Source: Deferribacteraceae bacterium UBA6799 (lineage in GTDB: Bacteria; Chrysiogenota; Deferribacteres; Deferribacterales; Geovibrionaceae). From it: a DNA stretch of 64,000 nucleotides. The notes under the pieces are model-generated. The model saw nothing but the letters and a program-made list of their open reading frames with translations, did no database searches and was not told the DNA's origin. Every line of letters starts with the position of its first letter. The stretch's first letter is position 1. Where the stretch lies: positions 1 to 64,000 of the forward strand of contig DKFJ01000007.1 of NCBI GenBank assembly GCA_002452335.1, read 5' to 3'. This document shows positions 49,272 to 59,014 of this stretch, piece by piece. Both the position numbers and the translations under genes were made by a program.

Positions 49272-49980
49272 TTTCTTCAGGCAGGGCATAGAGGAATCTC
49301 TGACAGTTAGGGCACTGAAGGAGTTCCTTGTCCTTTTTAACCTCAACAAAAAGCTGGGGCGGAATCTTGATATAGCATCCGGTGCAGGTTTCGTTCTCCA
49401 CACGCACAACGGAAAGATTGTTTCTGGCTTCACGGATCCTGTCATATTTCATCAGAATAGATTTCTTCATGACTTTAGCCGCTTCTTCCCTGGCTTTTTT
49501 GTCTTCAGCCAGTTTAGCTATCAGCTCAGCGTTCTCTTCGTTTTTCTGAGCCGCTGTCTGCTCGAGCTCTTCTCTGCATTTTTCCAGTCTGGCGATAACG
49601 TCAGAGTTTTCCGACTTATACTTATCCACAGACTCCGTCAGTTCCAGAAACCTGAGCTCAGACTCATAGACATTCTTTTTCAGAGTGTCCATTTCTTTCA
49701 GAACGGCTTCGTATTCTTTGTTGTTCTTTACTTCGGGGAGTTTTTTCTGAGCTTTTTCCAGAAGGGCTTTGCCCTCTTCGTAGGCTTTTTCGACCTGTTC
49801 TTTGGCGGCGGAGTCTTTTTCGAACTTGACATTAAACTCGTCGAAAGCCTCCTGCGCCTTATCCAGCTCCGCCTGTGCCTTGCGCACATATTCGGGCTGT
49901 CCTGCCAGTCTGCTTTCCGCATCGGCGATGAGGTTGTCCAGCCTCTGAATCTCGATGAGCTGAGTAACGATCTCTAACAT
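49258..49980 (-). CDS. Coiled-coil zinc-ribbon protein (CT398/DUF164-like)
   Basis: A 240-residue protein: a very long coiled coil (about 15-185) and a C-terminal zinc ribbon with ETCTGCYIKIPP and LLQCPNCQRFLY. It matches the CT398-like/C4-type zinc ribbon family, of unknown function, often found beside Nif3-like genes as here. It starts five bases before the Nif3-like stop on the same strand. Confidence 0.85.
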   Translation of the reverse strand: MLEIVTQLIEIQRLDNLIADAESRLAGQPEYVRKAQAELDKAQEAFDEFNVKFEKDSAAKEQVEKAYEEGKALLEKAQKKLPEVKNNKEYEAVLKEMDTLKKNVYESELRFLELTESVDKYKSENSDVIARLEKCREELEQTAAQKNEENAELIAKLAEDKKAREEAAKVMKKSILMKYDRIREARNNLSVVRVENETCTGCYIKIPPQLFVEVKKDKELLQCPNCQRFLYALPEENAED

Positions 49981-49984
49981 TCTG

Positions 49985-51085
49985 TTACCTCCAGTTTATG
50001 ATAGAAGGTTCTTCATCTATCACTACTGTTTTTATATTAAATTTTTCAGCTATTCTGTCTGCCAGATAGCTCATATATATCTTTTCTGTGTGGAAATGAC
50101 CGCCGTCCACAATCACCATTCCGGCTTCTCTGGCGTCCAGCGCCTCGTGGTGCTTCATATCGCCAGTGACAAGCACATCTGCGCTGCCGAGGCATTTTTT
50201 CCACAGTGAGGCCCCGCTGCCCGTTATGACGGCGTATTTTTTGACCCTGCCTGTGAAATCAGATGTATTGATACGCAGAGTATCCGCGCCCAGAATGTAT
50301 CTCAGTTGGTCCAGAAACTGTGTCATAGGCATGGGCTTCTCATAAGCGGCTATCCTGCCCAGACCATATTCTCTGCCGTTCAGAAGAGGATAGACGTCGT
50401 ATGCGACCTCTTCATAGGGGTGTGACTCTATCACGGCTTTTATAAGGTTTTTCAGATTTTTCTTTTCTATGATTGACTCAATGCGTTCTTCCTCAGCCTC
50501 TTCTATCTCGCCGATCTTACCCAGAAAAGGGTTAGCGCCCTCTCCGGCCATAAAACGACCTGTGCCGGGTGCTGAGAACGAAACATCGGAATAGTTGCCT
50601 ATGTGTCCTGCGCCGGCTTTAGCTATGGCGTCTCTGACCTTCTGAGCATGAGTCACAGGCACGAAAACAACGAATTTTACAAGTTCTTCTTTACCTTCCG
50701 TGATAACTGAGCCTTCGGTTTTTCCTCCCAGCAGGCCGGCGAGGTGATCGTTAAGGCTGTAGTCAGCGAGATCAAGACTTGTGTGGTGAGAAAGAATTGC
50801 GAGGTTGGAACGGATCGCTTTAATGACTTTTCTGTCGAAAGGTCTGTCGCCGGAGATGCTCTTTACAGAGCCAAAAAAAAGGGGGTGATGAGTTATCAGA
50901 ACCTCACACCCCTCTTCTATTGCTTTGTTGATAGTTTTTTCGCTAGGATCAAGTGCAAATGCGGCTTTAGTGATATCCCTGTCTTCGGGGATAATCTGGT
51001 TTCCGCTGTTGTCCCATTCGTATTGTCTGGAACTGTCGGCGAAACCCTTCTCTAAAAAATTTCGTAAATCTCTTACCCGTGTCAC
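49985..51085 (-). CDS. Nif3-like dinuclear metal centre protein
   Basis: A 366-residue Nif3/YbgI/YqfO-family protein. Metal-binding histidines lie in VLITHHPLFF, ILSHHTSLD and VIVDGGHFHTEK, and the family signatures WDNSGNQI and ALDPSEKTI are present. The middle (about 125-230) holds the insert domain of the YqfO branch, with HPYEEVAYDVYPL at its end. GTP cyclohydrolase-like activity has been suggested for the family; function here is unknown. The gene lies between a tRNA and the zinc-ribbon gene. Confidence 0.9.
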   Translation of the reverse strand: MTRVRDLRNFLEKGFADSSRQYEWDNSGNQIIPEDRDITKAAFALDPSEKTINKAIEEGCEVLITHHPLFFGSVKSISGDRPFDRKVIKAIRSNLAILSHHTSLDLADYSLNDHLAGLLGGKTEGSVITEGKEELVKFVVFVPVTHAQKVRDAIAKAGAGHIGNYSDVSFSAPGTGRFMAGEGANPFLGKIGEIEEAEEERIESIIEKKNLKNLIKAVIESHPYEEVAYDVYPLLNGREYGLGRIAAYEKPMPMTQFLDQLRYILGADTLRINTSDFTGRVKKYAVITGSGASLWKKCLGSADVLVTGDMKHHEALDAREAGMVIVDGGHFHTEKIYMSYLADRIAEKFNIKTVVIDEEPSIINWR

Positions 51086-51114
51086 TTAAACCTTTCTCGT
51101 GTTATTTAAAAGTA

Positions 51115-51188
51115 TGGGCCAAGCTGGACTCGAACCAGCGACCTACCGGTTATGAGCCGGTGGCTCTAGCCAACTGAGCTATTGGCCC
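51115..51188 (-). tRNA. tRNA with CAU anticodon (Met, or Ile2)
   Basis: A 74-base cloverleaf on the minus strand: acceptor GGGCCAA with TTGGCCC and discriminator A, D-arm TAGCTCAGTTGGCTAGAGC, anticodon loop CTCATAA (anticodon CAU), T-arm GCTGGTTCGAGTCCAGC; CCA is not encoded. The acceptor is fully paired, so it is not initiator tRNA. The anticodon stem and T-arm resemble tRNA-Ile(CAU), whose C34 is modified to lysidine, but elongator tRNA-Met cannot be excluded by eye. Confidence 0.9.
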
Positions 51189-51263
51189 TGACAGAGTTGA
51201 TGTTTTTAACTGTTTATCACAGATTTGTCAACAACTTTATTCTAATTATATCAAAAAAATATC

Positions 51264-53183
51264 TTACTCGGTGAACGTCTTCAAAATTCTGCTTCTGGTG
51301 GGGTGGCGGAGCTTTCTCAGTGCTTTTGCTTCGATCTGTCTGATACGCTCTCTTGTAACATTGAACTGTTTACCTACCTCTTCCAGTGTATGATCGGAGT
51401 CGCAGTTGATTCCGAAGCGCAGTTTAAGCACTTCGGCCTCTCTGTGGCTCAGAGTTTCCAGTATCTGCTGTGTATGTTCCTTCAGCTTGAGATATGTCAC
51501 CTCTTCTGAAGGATTTTTGGCTGATTTATCCTCGATAAAGTCGCCCAGTGAAGAATCCTCGTCCTCGCCTATGGGTGTTTCCAGAGAAACAGGCTCTTTT
51601 GCGATCTTCATCACTTTTTTGATCTTCTCCACGGGGATATCCATCTTCTGCGATATCTCCTCGGGCGTGGGTTCTCTGCCCATGTCCTGCTGGAGCTGAC
51701 GTGTTATCTTCATCATCTTGTTGATGGTTTCTATCATGTGTACGGGGATACGGATAGTTCTCGCCTGGTCCGCTATGGCTCTTGTGATAGCCTGACGTAT
51801 CCACCATGTCGCATAGGTGGAGAATTTGTATCCTCTTTTATACTCGAATTTTTCTACGGCCTTCATCAGACCGATGTTTCCTTCCTGTATCAGATCGAGG
51901 AACTGAAGCCCTCTGTTGGTGTACTTCTTAGCTATAGAGACAACCAGTCTGAGGTTCGCCTCTATCAGCTTGGATTTTGCTGTTTCCGTCTCGTTTTCGC
52001 CCACTATCAGGCTTTCGTGGATAACATCCAGCTCCGCTTTGTCAAATCCGAGGTTGTTTATAGCGGCGAGATGGTTCTTTTTCGCTGATTTGAATTTTTT
52101 CAGAATGACCGCATGGTCGGAAGCGTTCATGCCTCTGGCGTCGCAGGCGGCCTTGATATCGTCTTCTGTGACAGTGGATATATCATCCACGTTCATCTTT
52201 ATCAGCTTGCAGAGTTTTTCCATATCTCTGGTGCTGTCGGATATAGATGTATAGGCGAATTTGATATCTGAGGCTATATTGCATATTTTAGAATAGTTTA
52301 CTTTGATCTCAAGGAGTTTGTCAGTGATATCGTCCACAGAATCGTGCATGGTCTGCTTGAAGCTCAGGATCTGGTCGATGCTCAGCTTCTCTTCTTTGAT
52401 CCTGTCGTTTATCATTATGTTGTATTTCAGTTTTTCGGCGATATCCTCGAGAATCACGATGAAGTGGGATTTTATCTGCTCTTCCCTCTCCTCGGAATCT
52501 ACACTGAAGGCAACCTGAATCTCTGTTTCAGCCTCTATCTCTATCTCTACTTCGGCTTCCACTTCGTTCACTGTTTCTGTATCTTCGGTTTCCTCTGTGT
52601 CTTCGGCTGTATCCTCGAAATCGTCATCCAGATTTCTGATCTCGGTCTCAGTGTCGTCCAGATCAGCGGGTTCGCTGTCCATGTCGTCTTCGATATCGAT
52701 GATATCTTTCAGGCGCATGCTGTCGTTTTTGATGCCGTCAGCGATTTCCATGATCTTAGCGGCTGTGCGGGGATAGAGCAGAACGGCTCTTAAGACCTTT
52801 CTCTGTCCTTCCTCTATCTCTTTGGCAACTTCGATCTCCTCGTCTCTGTTGAGCAGAGGGATGTTGCCCATCTCTTTCAGATAGAGTCTGACGGGGTCGT
52901 CTGTGCTGATGGTCTCCTCTCCGACATCTTTCAGGATGCCCAGAGAATCCTCATCATCATCGTCTATATCGTCATCGGCTGTGAAAAGCCCAGGTTTATC
53001 CACTTTAGAATCTATGACATCGATCTTGAGCTGCGCCAGCAGCATCATGATCTCGTCTATCAGTTCAGTTGAAAGAATTTCATCAGGCAGATTTTCGTTG
53101 ATCTCATCGAAGGTAAGAAAACCTTTCTCTTTTCCAAGAGCGATTATGTTTTTGACTTCCGGGCTCTTAATCTTTCGTGACAT
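51264..53183 (-). CDS. rpoD: Primary sigma factor RpoD
   Basis: A 639-residue housekeeping sigma factor. Region 1.1 lies at the N terminus, then DPVRLYLKEMGNIPLLNRDEE (1.2). A very acidic, low-complexity stretch follows (about 165-230, rich in Asp/Glu/Thr) inside the non-conserved region. Region 2 has NLRLVVSIAKKYTNRGLQFLDLIQEGNIGLMKAVEKFEYKRGYKFSTYATWWIRQAI; region 4 has FGINCDSDHTLEEVGKQFNVTRERIRQIEAKALRKLRHP. It is directly downstream of dnaG (six-base gap), an arrangement common in many bacteria. Confidence 0.96.
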   Translation of the reverse strand: MSRKIKSPEVKNIIALGKEKGFLTFDEINENLPDEILSTELIDEIMMLLAQLKIDVIDSKVDKPGLFTADDDIDDDDEDSLGILKDVGEETISTDDPVRLYLKEMGNIPLLNRDEEIEVAKEIEEGQRKVLRAVLLYPRTAAKIMEIADGIKNDSMRLKDIIDIEDDMDSEPADLDDTETEIRNLDDDFEDTAEDTEETEDTETVNEVEAEVEIEIEAETEIQVAFSVDSEEREEQIKSHFIVILEDIAEKLKYNIMINDRIKEEKLSIDQILSFKQTMHDSVDDITDKLLEIKVNYSKICNIASDIKFAYTSISDSTRDMEKLCKLIKMNVDDISTVTEDDIKAACDARGMNASDHAVILKKFKSAKKNHLAAINNLGFDKAELDVIHESLIVGENETETAKSKLIEANLRLVVSIAKKYTNRGLQFLDLIQEGNIGLMKAVEKFEYKRGYKFSTYATWWIRQAITRAIADQARTIRIPVHMIETINKMMKITRQLQQDMGREPTPEEISQKMDIPVEKIKKVMKIAKEPVSLETPIGEDEDSSLGDFIEDKSAKNPSEEVTYLKLKEHTQQILETLSHREAEVLKLRFGINCDSDHTLEEVGKQFNVTRERIRQIEAKALRKLRHPTRSRILKTFTE

Positions 53184-53189
53184 CAGGCA

Positions 53190-54896
53190 TCAATCCTCCG
53201 AATTCCTCTTATGCTGGGCGAGTCTGGCAAGTTCGAATTTTTTTCGCACAAGCTCAGCGGCGTTTCTGTCCGGTTTATTCTGTATCTCTTTAGACAGGTT
53301 TTCCATCACAGAGTTTGATAAAATCTTTTCTCTGCCAGCGGCTGCAAGCCTGTAAATATCTGTCTCAGGCATATTAACAACAGCCTCCGACAGTTCACCG
53401 CCCACATCCGGCTCGCACAAAAGGACATTGATATTATCACCCCTGCTGAAAACATCAAGAACTTTCTTAAATATTTCTGACAAATTTTTGTCATGAAAAT
53501 AATCAGGGGAAATGTTCTCGGTCAGCATCAGCGCCACATCATCCGGCAGCTTGAACAGCGAGGCGATAAACTCACGCTCATATATATATGTCACACCCCT
53601 TGCTTTAGGAAGTTTAGAGGTGACTCTTTTTAAAGTATTATTAGCAGCTGAAAGGTCAATATCCTTTTTCAGCATTTTTTCGTCCACCTGAAAGACAGCA
53701 GCCGTTTTCTCACCGTAAAACTCTTTCCTGTATGGACTTTTAACATTCACTAAAAGATTTTTCATCTTGTCCAAATATCTCAGCCTGGCGTTCAGATCCT
53801 TAGCAGAGCGCATAAGAGTCTCCGCTGTAAAGATAAAAAGATCTTTTTTACCCTCTAACAGAGCGTCAAAACCCTCTTTCCCGAATTTATCCAGATATGA
53901 ATCAGGATCTTCGTCAGCGGGCAGAAATATTACGGACGGATAGCTGTCCAGCGCCATGAAAATCTCCAGACTCTTCAGAGCGGAGTTATATCCCGCCGCG
54001 TCCCCGTCATAGAGCATATATATATCCTCTGTGTAGCGTTTCAGCACTTCTACATGCTCTTTGGTAAGAGCGGTTCCCATGGTGGCCACACAGTTGCCGT
54101 ATCCCGCCTCATGCAGACGCATAACATCGAAATATCCTTCCACTATCAGCACAAAGCCCTGCTTGCGGATATGTTCCTTGGCAGAGTCCAGGTTGAACAG
54201 CACCCTGCGCTTTTTAAAAATCTCTGTCTCCGGAGAGTTGATATATTTCGGCATCTGCCCGGTGATGGTTCTGCCGGAGAAGGCTATGGTCTTACCTGTT
54301 ACATTTCTGACGGGTATCATCACCCTGTCATAGAACATCAGCCGCAGACCGTATTTGCTCTCTTTAAATAATCCCGAGCCCAGAAGCACGCTCTTATCAT
54401 ATTTTCTGACGTATCTGGAGGTATCCACGTTTGCCGGAAAATACCCAATCCTGAATTTTTCCAGCAATGTGTCTCCGAAATTTCTTTTATGCATATAATC
54501 CAGCGCCTGTCTGCCCTCTGCGGAATACAGGAACTTTCTGGCGTCCGTAACCAGCTCTTCGTGCAGAGCGATGATATCCTTCGCCTGCTCGTTTATATTG
54601 GTCTCGTATTCGATTGTAACACCATATCTGTCGGCAAGAAACATAACTGCGTCCGGAAATGCCAGATTATAATATTTCATAACGAAAGAGATGACGTTGC
54701 CCCCGTCACCGCAGCCGAAACAATGATAAAAACCCTTGTCAGGGTGGACATTGAACGACGGCGTCTTCTCCGAGTGAAAAGGACACAGCCCTTTGAAACT
54801 GCCGCCCAGCTTCTTTAGAGGCACTACATCGTTAACGATCTCGTAAATATCGCTCGCTTCTAAAATTTCGTCTATTTTGGATGAAGGTATTTTCAT
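53190..54896 (-). CDS. dnaG: DNA primase
   Basis: A 568-residue primase. The N-terminal zinc site reads CPFHSEKTPSFNVHPDKGFYHCFGCGDGG, the RNA-polymerase core follows, and the Toprim part has VEGYFDVMRLHEAG and LYDGDAAG. The C-terminal ~150 residues are the helicase-binding region. I start at ATG 54896, where the conserved KIPSSKIDEILEASDI begins; the frame is open upstream to 55418 but that stretch is antisense to the ABC gene and has no homology. The ribosome binding site is weak. It forms an operon with rpoD. Confidence 0.95.
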   Translation of the reverse strand: MKIPSSKIDEILEASDIYEIVNDVVPLKKLGGSFKGLCPFHSEKTPSFNVHPDKGFYHCFGCGDGGNVISFVMKYYNLAFPDAVMFLADRYGVTIEYETNINEQAKDIIALHEELVTDARKFLYSAEGRQALDYMHKRNFGDTLLEKFRIGYFPANVDTSRYVRKYDKSVLLGSGLFKESKYGLRLMFYDRVMIPVRNVTGKTIAFSGRTITGQMPKYINSPETEIFKKRRVLFNLDSAKEHIRKQGFVLIVEGYFDVMRLHEAGYGNCVATMGTALTKEHVEVLKRYTEDIYMLYDGDAAGYNSALKSLEIFMALDSYPSVIFLPADEDPDSYLDKFGKEGFDALLEGKKDLFIFTAETLMRSAKDLNARLRYLDKMKNLLVNVKSPYRKEFYGEKTAAVFQVDEKMLKKDIDLSAANNTLKRVTSKLPKARGVTYIYEREFIASLFKLPDDVALMLTENISPDYFHDKNLSEIFKKVLDVFSRGDNINVLLCEPDVGGELSEAVVNMPETDIYRLAAAGREKILSNSVMENLSKEIQNKPDRNAAELVRKKFELARLAQHKRNSED

Positions 54897-54971
54897 AAGT
54901 GTTTGCGGGGGACTCCTGAAATCATACTTATATTTTATAGACAACTGAATAAATATCAAATATATTTTGCC

Positions 54972-55913
54972 ATGCTGGAAATTAAAAATATCTCTGTGGA
55001 GCTGAAAGGCTCCGACAAACATTTTCTGATTCTCCGTAATGTCAGCCTCTCGCTGAAAAAAGGAGAAATAATCGGCATCGCCGGTGAGTCCGGCAGCGGA
55101 AAAACCATTCTCGCCAAAACTATACTGAACATCATAACAAAACCCGTGGTAAAGACAGGCGGAGAAATAATTCTGGATGGAAAACCTATCGTCACCGAGC
55201 AGGATTTCAGACAGATCAGAGGCGACAGGATATCCATGATATTTCAGAATCCCACAGCGTCTCTGAACCCTGTTTTCACCATAGGCGACCAGATAACGGA
55301 AGCTATACGCACCCATAATCCGGAAATATCCGTGAAAGAAGCCATGGAGCGCGCGGAACAGCTTCTGTCCGAGGTGGAGATTCCACACCCGAAAGAGAGG
55401 CTCAGAGCATATCCGCACCAGCTATCCGGCGGCATGAACCAGCGTGTGATGATAGCTATCGCTCTGTCCAGCAATCCTGAGGTGCTGATTGCCGATGAGC
55501 CGACAACAGCTCTGGACGTTACCATCCAGATGCAGATAATAAGTCTGCTGAAAAGACTGAATCAGGAAAAAGAACTCTCTGTGATCTTCATCACCCACGA
55601 TCTGGAACTGCTCGCCAATACAGCCGGAACCTGCTACATAATGTACGCAGGAGAGATAATGGAAAAACTATCTTCAGAAGATCTGAAAAGCGGAAATATA
55701 AGACACCCTTACACTAAAAGCCTGAAAGCCTGCGTGCCGCAGATAGGCGAAAAAAGGGAATATCTGAATACCATACAGGGAACTATCACTTTTAACGGAA
55801 ACGAGTTCGCCGACAAATGCGTGTTTTCAGGCAGATGCGACAGAGCCACGGAGAAATGTTTTAAGGAAAAACCGGTCTTCAGCGACGGGTTCTCCTGTCA
55901 CAACCCTTACTGA
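54972..55913 (+). CDS. Peptide/nickel-type ABC transporter ATPase (DppD-like), alone
   Basis: A 313-residue ATP-binding subunit like DppD/OppD: Walker A GESGSGKTI, Q-loop MIFQNPTASLNPVFTIGDQI, signature LSGGMNQRVMIAIALSSNPEVLIADEPTTALDVT, H-loop FITHDLELL, and a C-terminal oligopeptide-type Cys segment (CVFSGRCDRATEKCF). I start it at ATG 54972; the frame begins earlier without homology. No permease, binding protein or second ATPase adjoins it, so its complex must be encoded elsewhere. It is divergent from dnaG, and its end overlaps the next opposite gene by seven bases. Confidence 0.85.
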   Translation: MLEIKNISVELKGSDKHFLILRNVSLSLKKGEIIGIAGESGSGKTILAKTILNIITKPVVKTGGEIILDGKPIVTEQDFRQIRGDRISMIFQNPTASLNPVFTIGDQITEAIRTHNPEISVKEAMERAEQLLSEVEIPHPKERLRAYPHQLSGGMNQRVMIAIALSSNPEVLIADEPTTALDVTIQMQIISLLKRLNQEKELSVIFITHDLELLANTAGTCYIMYAGEIMEKLSSEDLKSGNIRHPYTKSLKACVPQIGEKREYLNTIQGTITFNGNEFADKCVFSGRCDRATEKCFKEKPVFSDGFSCHNPY

Positions 55914-56779
55914 TCCTGCTTTATCGGCTTCCATCTGAATGTATAACGGGCGCCCACCGGGGGTCTGGTGCGCGCAAAGGATATCAACTGCCCTTCGGCA
56001 TCGTCTATAACTCTGAAACATCTGTTGTTTTCTACAAACTTCTGTTCTGATTCGAAATCAGTGCCTGCGTCGCCCCTTGTCACGTCGCAGCCTAATATAT
56101 CAACCATACAGTTGTTATTAAACCGTATATCAAAACCGCAGTCCTGTATCCGGCGGTGAATATACAGCGAATTGAACTCAGAATCGCCGCTATGCGCGAA
56201 TTTTTCGATATGCTCAGAATTTTTATCGTAAAGATTTTCAGCTCTGAACTTAAGCACATAAGAGGCCGCTTCATTCTTCATCAGAGGCGGATCGAAGTTA
56301 ACCTGAAATTCAATTGACATATGATCGCTCTTAACAGGTTTATCTATAGAAACAGTTCCTTTGTCACGGATAAAATCGATTAACTCTATATTACCTTTAA
56401 GACGTACCGGAAGCGAAACTTCCGACTTGGACAGACAGATAGACATATGTTTAAGCCCGTCTATATTGCTTTTGATCCTTCTGACCATGTTATAATCAGC
56501 GCAAAATGAGTCACTATCTCTGTTTTTTGAAAATACCACGCTGTTATGGTATAAAACATACGAAAAATCCTCCCAGAAACAGCCGTTTCTACAGCAGTTG
56601 CCGGCGATAAACCCGATAAGAAACACAATCATCAGAAATTGCAGCAGGATAACAAGCATAGGGAAGTTATGGTTAGAGAAAGCTAAATAGCCCAGAAGTA
56701 TTACAACCGCAATACACGCAAAAAAGATATAGATATTTCTAATGGACAAAAAGAGTTTATTTCTGAGTTTTTCATCCAT
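55907..56779 (-). CDS. Two-segment membrane protein, hypothetical
   Basis: A 290-residue protein that I do not recognise. Two membrane segments (about 12-32 and 38-60) are followed by a soluble domain rich in beta strands (SICLSKSEVSLPVRLKGNIELIDFI, MSIEFQVNFDPPLMKNEAASYVLKFRAENLYD). Seven Cys residues are scattered in it, including a GNCCRNGC cluster just after the second membrane segment. No catalytic motif is visible. It stands by itself between opposite and same-strand neighbours. Confidence 0.5.
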   Translation of the reverse strand: MDEKLRNKLFLSIRNIYIFFACIAVVILLGYLAFSNHNFPMLVILLQFLMIVFLIGFIAGNCCRNGCFWEDFSYVLYHNSVVFSKNRDSDSFCADYNMVRRIKSNIDGLKHMSICLSKSEVSLPVRLKGNIELIDFIRDKGTVSIDKPVKSDHMSIEFQVNFDPPLMKNEAASYVLKFRAENLYDKNSEHIEKFAHSGDSEFNSLYIHRRIQDCGFDIRFNNNCMVDILGCDVTRGDAGTDFESEQKFVENNRCFRVIDDAEGQLISFARTRPPVGARYTFRWKPIKQDQ

Positions 56780-56838
56780 GATGTCCTCGCAATAATTTAA
56801 TCAATAATTAATTGTATCACGAATCACATCATTGTCAA

Positions 56839-58158
56839 TCAGACCTTGATATGCTTCCATTTGCCGCTGCGGAAGCGAGCGAGCAGGATGAGAGCCCTGC
56901 CGACAGATTCCAGCATAGCCACCAGATACAGCCATACTGAATTAGTCACATAAAAAGTCAGCAGCCAAGCGGGAAGAATGCGCACGCCCCACAGTGATAT
57001 CCCGTTTATGATAAACGTAGTGTCTGTATCACCGGCGCCTCTGAGACATCCGGACAGCACAAAACACATCGCCAGGGGAACCTGCGATATCCCCATAATG
57101 CGCAGATACCAAGCGGCGTTCTCTATGGTAGCCTCGTTATGTGTGAAAACCGAAGCAAGAGATTCCGGAAACAATACCATCAGAAGCCCTATCACCCCCA
57201 TAATGACAGACGCAGACACCACTGTCGCCTTTGCGTCCTTTTCCGCCTCGTCAGGGTTTCCGGCGCCTATACCCTGCCCCACCAGAGCCATGCCGGCCAG
57301 AGTGAACCCAACACCCGGCATGAAAGCGAGCCCCTCTATCCGCAGACCTATCTGATATCCGGCCAGTGAATCCACTCCGTATTTCGCTATCAAAGCGGAC
57401 AGAACAAGATATGACGGATGCACCGACAAACGCTCTATCCACGCCGGAACAGCGACCCGGATGCCTCTCTTCAGCAGAGTAAAATCAGGAATGAAAACTA
57501 TCCTGATGCGCTTCTGCACGAGATAGACGTATAGATATATAAGCATCTGGAAATAAAAGACTATCACAGTCGCCAGCGCGGCTCCCTTAACCCCCATGGC
57601 AGGAAAACCAAGATGACCGAATATCATAACCCAATCCAGAAAAATATTCAGAGCGTTGCCGGAAAGACTGATAAAAAGCGGAACCTTGGTCTGACCTATG
57701 GCGTTCATACCGCTGAAAAGCACCCCCATCATAAACATTACAGGGATACAGTACGAGAACGTTGTGAGATAGACATCACCGATATCAGCCACTTCCTGAC
57801 CTGTGTTCAGCAGATGGAAAAGAAGAGGAGCCTTGAAGAAAATAAAAAACATCAACGGGACTGACAGCACAAAAGAGAACATGAGCATCATAAAAATGGT
57901 CTGTCCAGCGCCCTTCTCATCCTTAGCGCCGAAAAATCGGGACACCAGAATATTAGTGCCGACATACAACACAGACATCAGAGCATAAAAAAGCCCGATG
58001 TACTGCATGCTGACGCCGACAGAAGCAACACTGGCGGCGGAAATGCGCCCCACAAAGAGCATGTCCACCATATTCTGCACCATGTTCATAAGGTTGTGAA
58101 ACGCCGCCGGAAGTGAAATAGAAAGAACTCTGCGGTAGCGTTCGTTGATAAATGTCAT
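56839..58158 (-). CDS. MATE-family efflux transporter
   Basis: A 439-residue membrane protein with about 12 membrane segments and the MATE pattern: ISLPAAFHNLMNMVQNMVDMLFVGRISAASVASVGVSMQ in the first half and RVAVPAWIERLSVHPSYLVLSALIAKYGVDSLAGYQIGLRIEGLAFMPGVGF in the second. It exports drugs or other cations by Na+ or H+ antiport; the substrate cannot be told. It is monocistronic and divergent from the exonuclease gene. Confidence 0.92.
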   Translation of the reverse strand: MTFINERYRRVLSISLPAAFHNLMNMVQNMVDMLFVGRISAASVASVGVSMQYIGLFYALMSVLYVGTNILVSRFFGAKDEKGAGQTIFMMLMFSFVLSVPLMFFIFFKAPLLFHLLNTGQEVADIGDVYLTTFSYCIPVMFMMGVLFSGMNAIGQTKVPLFISLSGNALNIFLDWVMIFGHLGFPAMGVKGAALATVIVFYFQMLIYLYVYLVQKRIRIVFIPDFTLLKRGIRVAVPAWIERLSVHPSYLVLSALIAKYGVDSLAGYQIGLRIEGLAFMPGVGFTLAGMALVGQGIGAGNPDEAEKDAKATVVSASVIMGVIGLLMVLFPESLASVFTHNEATIENAAWYLRIMGISQVPLAMCFVLSGCLRGAGDTDTTFIINGISLWGVRILPAWLLTFYVTNSVWLYLVAMLESVGRALILLARFRSGKWKHIKV

Positions 58159-58281
58159 ATATTCTCCGTTATATCCATAGGAAATATAATGTAATTCGGC
58201 TGAAAGTATATTGCAATAAATCTGTTTTAGTCATAAAATAAAATAAATAAAATAGTATCTCATAATAACAGGCAAAAGAGA

Positions 58282-58965
58282 ATGATAGGGAAGTTATTTA
58301 ATAAAAAGTCACAATCAGATAAGAGCTCAGACCCCATCGCTATCTATATTAATAAGCTGTGCGAGAATTTCAGCAAAAATATAACAGTGGATGAAAACAT
58401 ATCTGACGCCGTTTTTTCCGTGGTAGACACAGAGACCACCGGACTGGACATAGAAAACGCTAAAATAATCAACATAGCCGCTGTTAAGGTTCAGAACTAT
58501 AAAATAATTGACTTCTACAACTCTTTTATCAACCCTGAAATAACGATACCGCCGGAATCCATCAAATGGCACAACATCACTGATGAAATGGTTCAGGACA
58601 AACCCACTGCCGGAGAAGTTCTGCCTGATTTTATTAATTTCGTAGGCAGTTCCGTTATTGTCGGTCACCATATCAACTTCGATATAACCATGATCAACAA
58701 AGAGCTGGGAGAATGTTTCGGGTGCAGGATGTCCAATCAGAAACTGGATACCATGCTGATCTATTCTAGAGGAATAGTGAAAAAAAGCGACCATTACAGC
58801 CTCGACTATCTGCTTGATAAATACAAAGTAATATGCAACGGCAGACACACCGCTCTGGGAGATGCCCTAGCCACGGCGGAGGTCTTTACCAAAATGATAA
58901 GTCTGGCCAAAATGGATTTCATCACTGTCAGAGATCTGCTGGAATGTCAGAAAGAGTTTACATAA
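58282..58965 (+). CDS. DnaQ/PolC-type 3'-5' exonuclease
   Basis: A 227-residue DEDDh exonuclease. Motif I is FSVVDTETTGLDIENAKIINIAAV, motif II is VGHHINFDITMINKE, and motif III is GRHTALGDALATAEV, giving all four acidic residues and the His. The first ~35 residues precede the domain. It resembles the proofreading subunit of DNA polymerase III but carries no polymerase-binding tail that I can recognise. It may be a repair or RNA-processing exonuclease. It is followed by the SspB-like gene. Confidence 0.88.
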   Translation: MIGKLFNKKSQSDKSSDPIAIYINKLCENFSKNITVDENISDAVFSVVDTETTGLDIENAKIINIAAVKVQNYKIIDFYNSFINPEITIPPESIKWHNITDEMVQDKPTAGEVLPDFINFVGSSVIVGHHINFDITMINKELGECFGCRMSNQKLDTMLIYSRGIVKKSDHYSLDYLLDKYKVICNGRHTALGDALATAEVFTKMISLAKMDFITVRDLLECQKEFT

Positions 58966-59014
58966 CAAAGACTTTTCATTGACTGCAAAACGTTAGTGAG
59001 TTAATATTCTCCAC

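Noticed and set aside
54897..55418. N-terminal extension of dnaG by 174 codons
   Set aside because: It is antisense to the start of the ABC ATPase gene, and the conserved primase N terminus begins at 54896.
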